A stretch of 26,195 bases of DNA from CAZGQY01 sp964528035 (lineage in GTDB: Bacteria; Pseudomonadota; Gammaproteobacteria; Methylococcales; UBA1147), in contig CAZGQY010000037.1 in the NCBI GenBank assembly GCA_964528035.1, forward strand, positions 1-26,195. The letters are read 5' to 3'. A model generated the notes under the pieces. That model made no database searches. It saw only the letters and a list, made by a program, of their open reading frames with translations, and was not told where the DNA came from. The position numbers and the translations under genes are program-made. Numbering within the stretch: the first letter of the stretch is position 1; each line of letters opens with the position of its first letter. Positions 23,743 through 26,195 of the stretch are shown piece by piece.

Positions 23743-24606
23743 ATGTCGAAAACTATCCAATCCGTTGGCACTCCGCCTTCTTCGCTGATAAACGCGATCA
23801 AGAGATTGGTTCGTCCACTGATAAAACTGTTGATTACACAGGGTATAGTCTATTCAACTTTTTGTGACTTGGTAAAAACTCTTTATGTTGAAACTGCCTC
23901 AGATGAGTTCCTGATTGAAGGTAGAGAACAGTCAGTGAGTCGAATTTCCTTACTTACCGGTGTGCACAGGAAGGACGTTAAGCGTTTAAGGGAACGGGTT
24001 CGACAAGATTACGCCGCACCAAGTTCTATTTCTTTAGGGGCTCAACTCGTCGCGAAATGGACCAGTCTGCCCGAATATCAGGATGGAAATCAACAGCCTG
24101 TTCCTTTATCTCGATTTATCAAGGATGGTGGGGATTTGTCATTTGAAGCCTTGGTTATGTCAGTGAGTAAAGATATCCGTTCTCGAGTCGTTTTAGATGA
24201 ATGGATAAGGTTGGGTGTGGCCCATTTGGATAATTGCGATCAGGTGATTTTGAATACGAATGCCTTTGTTCCGGAAAAGGGATATGAAGAAATGGCTTTT
24301 TATTTTGGACAAAATCTACACGACCACATTGCGGCGGGCGTCTGTAATATGTTGGGTCAGACCCCTGCTTTTCTGGAACGTAGCGTCTATTACAATCATT
24401 TGTCCTTTGATGCAATCAACGAAATGAACGAAATGGCAAAAAAAAAAGGAATGTCATTACTTCAGGAATTGAACCGAAAAGCCAATTCTCTGGATAAACC
24501 AGAGATGAACGGGGAGGAATCGGATTACAGAATGAATTTTGGAATCTATTTTTACAGCGAACCGTGTTTACGGGAACCAATCAATAGTGACCCTAAAAGA
24601 AAATAA
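23743..24606 (+). CDS. DUF6502-like protein with N-terminal helix-turn-helix
   Basis: A 287-residue cytoplasmic protein. The N-terminal third (AIKRLVRPLIKLLITQGIVY, then STFCDLVKTLYVETA) and the helix-turn-helix-like SRISLLTGVHRKDVKRLRER (about 65-84) match the pattern I associate with the DUF6502 family, often found beside DUF5666 genes. The C-terminal part is mostly helical, with YYNHLSFDAINEMNEMAKKK. There is no enzyme motif. A role as transcriptional regulator of the adjacent secreted protein is an inference from the fold and the neighbour. The next gene starts within its last codons. The ATG at 23743 has no clear ribosome site. Confidence 0.65.
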   Translation: MSKTIQSVGTPPSSLINAIKRLVRPLIKLLITQGIVYSTFCDLVKTLYVETASDEFLIEGREQSVSRISLLTGVHRKDVKRLRERVRQDYAAPSSISLGAQLVAKWTSLPEYQDGNQQPVPLSRFIKDGGDLSFEALVMSVSKDIRSRVVLDEWIRLGVAHLDNCDQVILNTNAFVPEKGYEEMAFYFGQNLHDHIAAGVCNMLGQTPAFLERSVYYNHLSFDAINEMNEMAKKKGMSLLQELNRKANSLDKPEMNGEESDYRMNFGIYFYSEPCLREPINSDPKRK

Positions 24607-26071
24607 ATTTATATCATATTTTGGGTCTTGTGTATTTCTGATACTGGTCTTGGCCGTTGGCGCGGTATCTGCGGATGGCTGTCGATCCCAATCAGGAGGA
24701 ATCGGTGGAACCGGTCACACCAAAGAAGATGGCGGTATAGGAGGTACCGGACACGAAACCGGCGGTGGTATAGGTGGCACCGGTATAACGGACCAGGACG
24801 GTGGCATTGGCGGTACTGGACATAGTGGCAAAGACGGTGGGATTGGTGGAACCGGCGATTTGGCGGAAGGAGAAACGATAGGAATTATTGGGACAATCAA
24901 CGAATTTGCGAGTGTTTGCGTTAATGGTGTGGAGGTTCACTATAATCCGGATACACCAGTTAAGGTAGACGGTAAAAGTGTTACCCACAAAGCGCTTGCG
25001 ATTGGTCAGGTGGTAAAGGTTGTTGCGAAAAATGTTGGTAATCGAATGGTGGCACAGAGTATTCAGGTCGATCACCCGATTTCTGGCCCAATTTCATCAG
25101 TAAACCACGATAAGGGGCGTATCCAGGTTCTTGGGCAAACTGTTGAAATTGGTCGGAGAAGTATTATTTCGGATGGGTTCCGTAAGAGTCCGCGCAGTAT
25201 TGAAACGCTTCGAAAAGGACAGTATGTAAAAATCAGTGGATTGCGTCGTCCGAATGGCAATATTGCCGCCTCGCGTATTGAAGGTGCGGCGAGATCTGGC
25301 AGGGTTCGTATTAGTGGCAAAGTTTTGGGACGGAAGGGAGCGCTCATTTCGATAAAAGGCTTAACTGTCCGCTTGCATCGTGCGCAAAGTATCCGACAAG
25401 GTGATTTCGTAGCTGTGCAGGGTACATTGCAACATGATAAATTCACCGGTGGCGTGGCGACCGTAGAGAGCCCAATTCCTTTTGGTGGTGCAATCTCCAG
25501 AATAAACGTAGAAGGATTTCTGCAGCGTGCGGCGGATAATAAATCCTTGCGAATAGGGCGTACTGATTTGTCAATTTCCGAAAAGACTATTTTCAGACAG
25601 GGTGATAAATCGCAGGTCTTGAACGGTCGACGTGCCACGGTGCTCGGTCAGGTGACCAAACAAGGTCGGATTGATGTGGATGAAGTGATATTTGAAGGCC
25701 GTATCGATCGTTCTCGGGGCGCTTCTACCTCAACACAACCTGGGGCCAGTGATCGCAATTCGAATGAATCTGAAACGTCGAATCGCGAAGATAAAACCGG
25801 GCGTTCGAGTCGCACAGAACGAACACAGAGAACTGAGCGGTCAGAAAGAAATGAAAGGAGTGAACGGCCTAATCGAGTGGACAGACCGGAACGCCCCAAT
25901 CGTCCGGAACGACCCGAGCGCCCCAATCGTCCAGAAAGACCAGAACGTGCCAATCGTCCAGAAAGACCCGAGCGGGTCAACCGTCCGGACAGGCCGGACC
26001 GCGTGGATAGACCCGACAGGCCAGACCGCGCAGATCGACCGGACAGGCCAGATCGTTCGGGTAGAAACTAG
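24587..26071 (+). CDS. secreted DUF5666-type protein with GGIGGTG repeats and Arg/Pro/Asp repeat tail
   Basis: From the GTG at 24587 the protein has 494 residues. It has a signal peptide (hydrophobic CVFLILVLAVGAVSA, cleavage likely before residue 30) and five GGIGGTG heptads at 37-90 spaced by short acidic or polar linkers. About four to five beta-rich modules of the DUF5666 pattern follow, each like GTINEFASVCVNGVEV, GPISSVNHDKGRIQVLGQTV, GKVLGRKGALISIKGLTVRL and GAISRINVEGFLQRA. Then come a Ser/Glu/Arg linker and a C-terminal tail of nine-residue repeats. An in-frame TTG at 24539 would overlap the upstream gene by 68 nt and is less likely. The 20-nt overlap from GTG suggests coupling. It is probably periplasmic or surface-exposed; function unknown. 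Confidence 0.7.
   Translation: MTLKENKFISYFGSCVFLILVLAVGAVSADGCRSQSGGIGGTGHTKEDGGIGGTGHETGGGIGGTGITDQDGGIGGTGHSGKDGGIGGTGDLAEGETIGIIGTINEFASVCVNGVEVHYNPDTPVKVDGKSVTHKALAIGQVVKVVAKNVGNRMVAQSIQVDHPISGPISSVNHDKGRIQVLGQTVEIGRRSIISDGFRKSPRSIETLRKGQYVKISGLRRPNGNIAASRIEGAARSGRVRISGKVLGRKGALISIKGLTVRLHRAQSIRQGDFVAVQGTLQHDKFTGGVATVESPIPFGGAISRINVEGFLQRAADNKSLRIGRTDLSISEKTIFRQGDKSQVLNGRRATVLGQVTKQGRIDVDEVIFEGRIDRSRGASTSTQPGASDRNSNESETSNREDKTGRSSRTERTQRTERSERNERSERPNRVDRPERPNRPERPERPNRPERPERANRPERPERVNRPDRPDRVDRPDRPDRADRPDRPDRSGRN
24695..24856 (+). repeat. five GGIGGTG-encoding repeats
   Basis: Five copies of a 21-nt unit encoding GGIGGTG, separated by 9-12 nt encoding linkers such as HTKED, HET and HSGKD. 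Codons vary between copies (for example GGAGGAATCGG and GGTGGCATTGG), so the protein motif is conserved rather than the DNA being freshly duplicated. Confidence 0.85.
25871..26059 (+). repeat. seven tandem 27-bp units encoding (N/D)RPxRPxRx
   Basis: Seven nine-codon units run without a gap to four codons from the stop: NRVDRPERP, NRPERPERP, NRPERPERA, NRPERPERV, NRPDRPDRV, DRPDRPDRA and DRPDRPDRS. The first is divergent. Acidic positions change from Glu to Asp along the array. Every third residue is Arg, giving a regular polyampholyte, probably extended and proline-kinked. Confidence 0.9.
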
Positions 26072-26121
26072 AGTCATAGCGTTCAAACGGTCCAATCAAG
26101 ATTGATATTAGAACGTATTTA

Positions 26122-26195
26122 GGAGCGAGGTTTTAATAAAATGCGAAAGATTGACGCAGGATAATTGTTTGTCTTCAAGGCGAAGCAACAGGCGC
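26122..26195 (+). mobile_element. palindromic MITE-like element, family A, copy 4 (cut by window end)
   Basis: The left half of family A in the same orientation as copies 1 and 2: GGAGCGAGGTTTTAATAAAA onward, preceded by TTA at 26119-26121. It lies about 50 bp after the stop codon of the DUF5666-type gene. The right half is outside the window, where TTA is predicted just after CGCTCC. Confidence 0.8.

Noticed and set aside
25072..25980. 188- and 110-codon minus-strand frames opposite the DUF5666-type gene
   Set aside because: They mirror the repetitive plus-strand coding sequence (for example serial RSGRLGRSGLS opposite the Arg/Pro repeats). The plus-strand protein has a signal peptide and domain pattern, so these are shadows.

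Overview
The window is a stretch of chromosome from a gammaproteobacterium outside the Enterobacterales, judged by eye to be in the mid-40s % G+C. The main evidence is gene order: dapD, dapC, glnD, map, rpsB, tsf, pyrH, frr, uppS, cdsA, dxr and rseP follow each other as in Pseudomonas and relatives, and each protein has full family length and intact active-site motifs. No tRNA, rRNA, CRISPR array or intact transposase gene is seen.

Layout. 1-1682 (minus): the 5' part of dapD, cut by the window edge, with dapC just upstream; both belong to the succinylase branch of lysine/diaminopimelate synthesis. 1999-2394 (plus): a small PilZ protein. 2584-5986 (minus): map and glnD, overlapping. 6375-13896 (plus): a translation and envelope block (ribosomal protein S2, EF-Ts, UMP kinase, ribosome recycling factor, undecaprenyl-PP synthase, CDP-diglyceride synthase, DXP reductoisomerase, site-2 protease RseP). 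14115-17974: dsbC (plus) converging on mutS (minus), with pncC divergent from mutS.

From about 17975 the window becomes gene-poor and accessory. It holds an SmbP-like periplasmic protein that has lost its histidines; a two-gene cassette (GNAT acyltransferase and polysaccharide deacetylase) between two near-identical short palindromic elements; an RNA-binding RRM protein and a cold-shock protein; a second copy of the cold-shock leader with no gene behind it; and a DUF6502-like regulator overlapping a secreted DUF5666-type protein. That last protein has five GGIGGTG repeats and a seven-unit, nine-residue Arg/Pro/Asp tail.

The most notable content is two families of short, non-coding, long-palindrome elements that look like MITEs. 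Family A (about 160 bp, ends GGAGCGAGG...CCTCGCTCC) has three full copies, one copy cut by the window end, and one 36-bp internally deleted remnant. Every copy with both ends visible is flanked by a direct 3-bp duplication, TTA or TAA. Family B (about 160 bp, ends TACC...GGTA, flanked by TA) has two copies differing at one base, bounding the acyltransferase/deacetylase cassette. Several insertions lie at or next to stop codons: the glnD TAA is itself the duplicated target, the pncC TAG is 1 nt from it, and a relic antitoxin TAA was split by family B. Family A also sits where conserved synteny ends, since the expected bamA after rseP and recA after pncC are both missing.

Membership of the core genes is very secure. 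The RNA leaders, promoters, gene relics and the mobile nature of the palindromes are inferences from sequence pattern and are marked as such.
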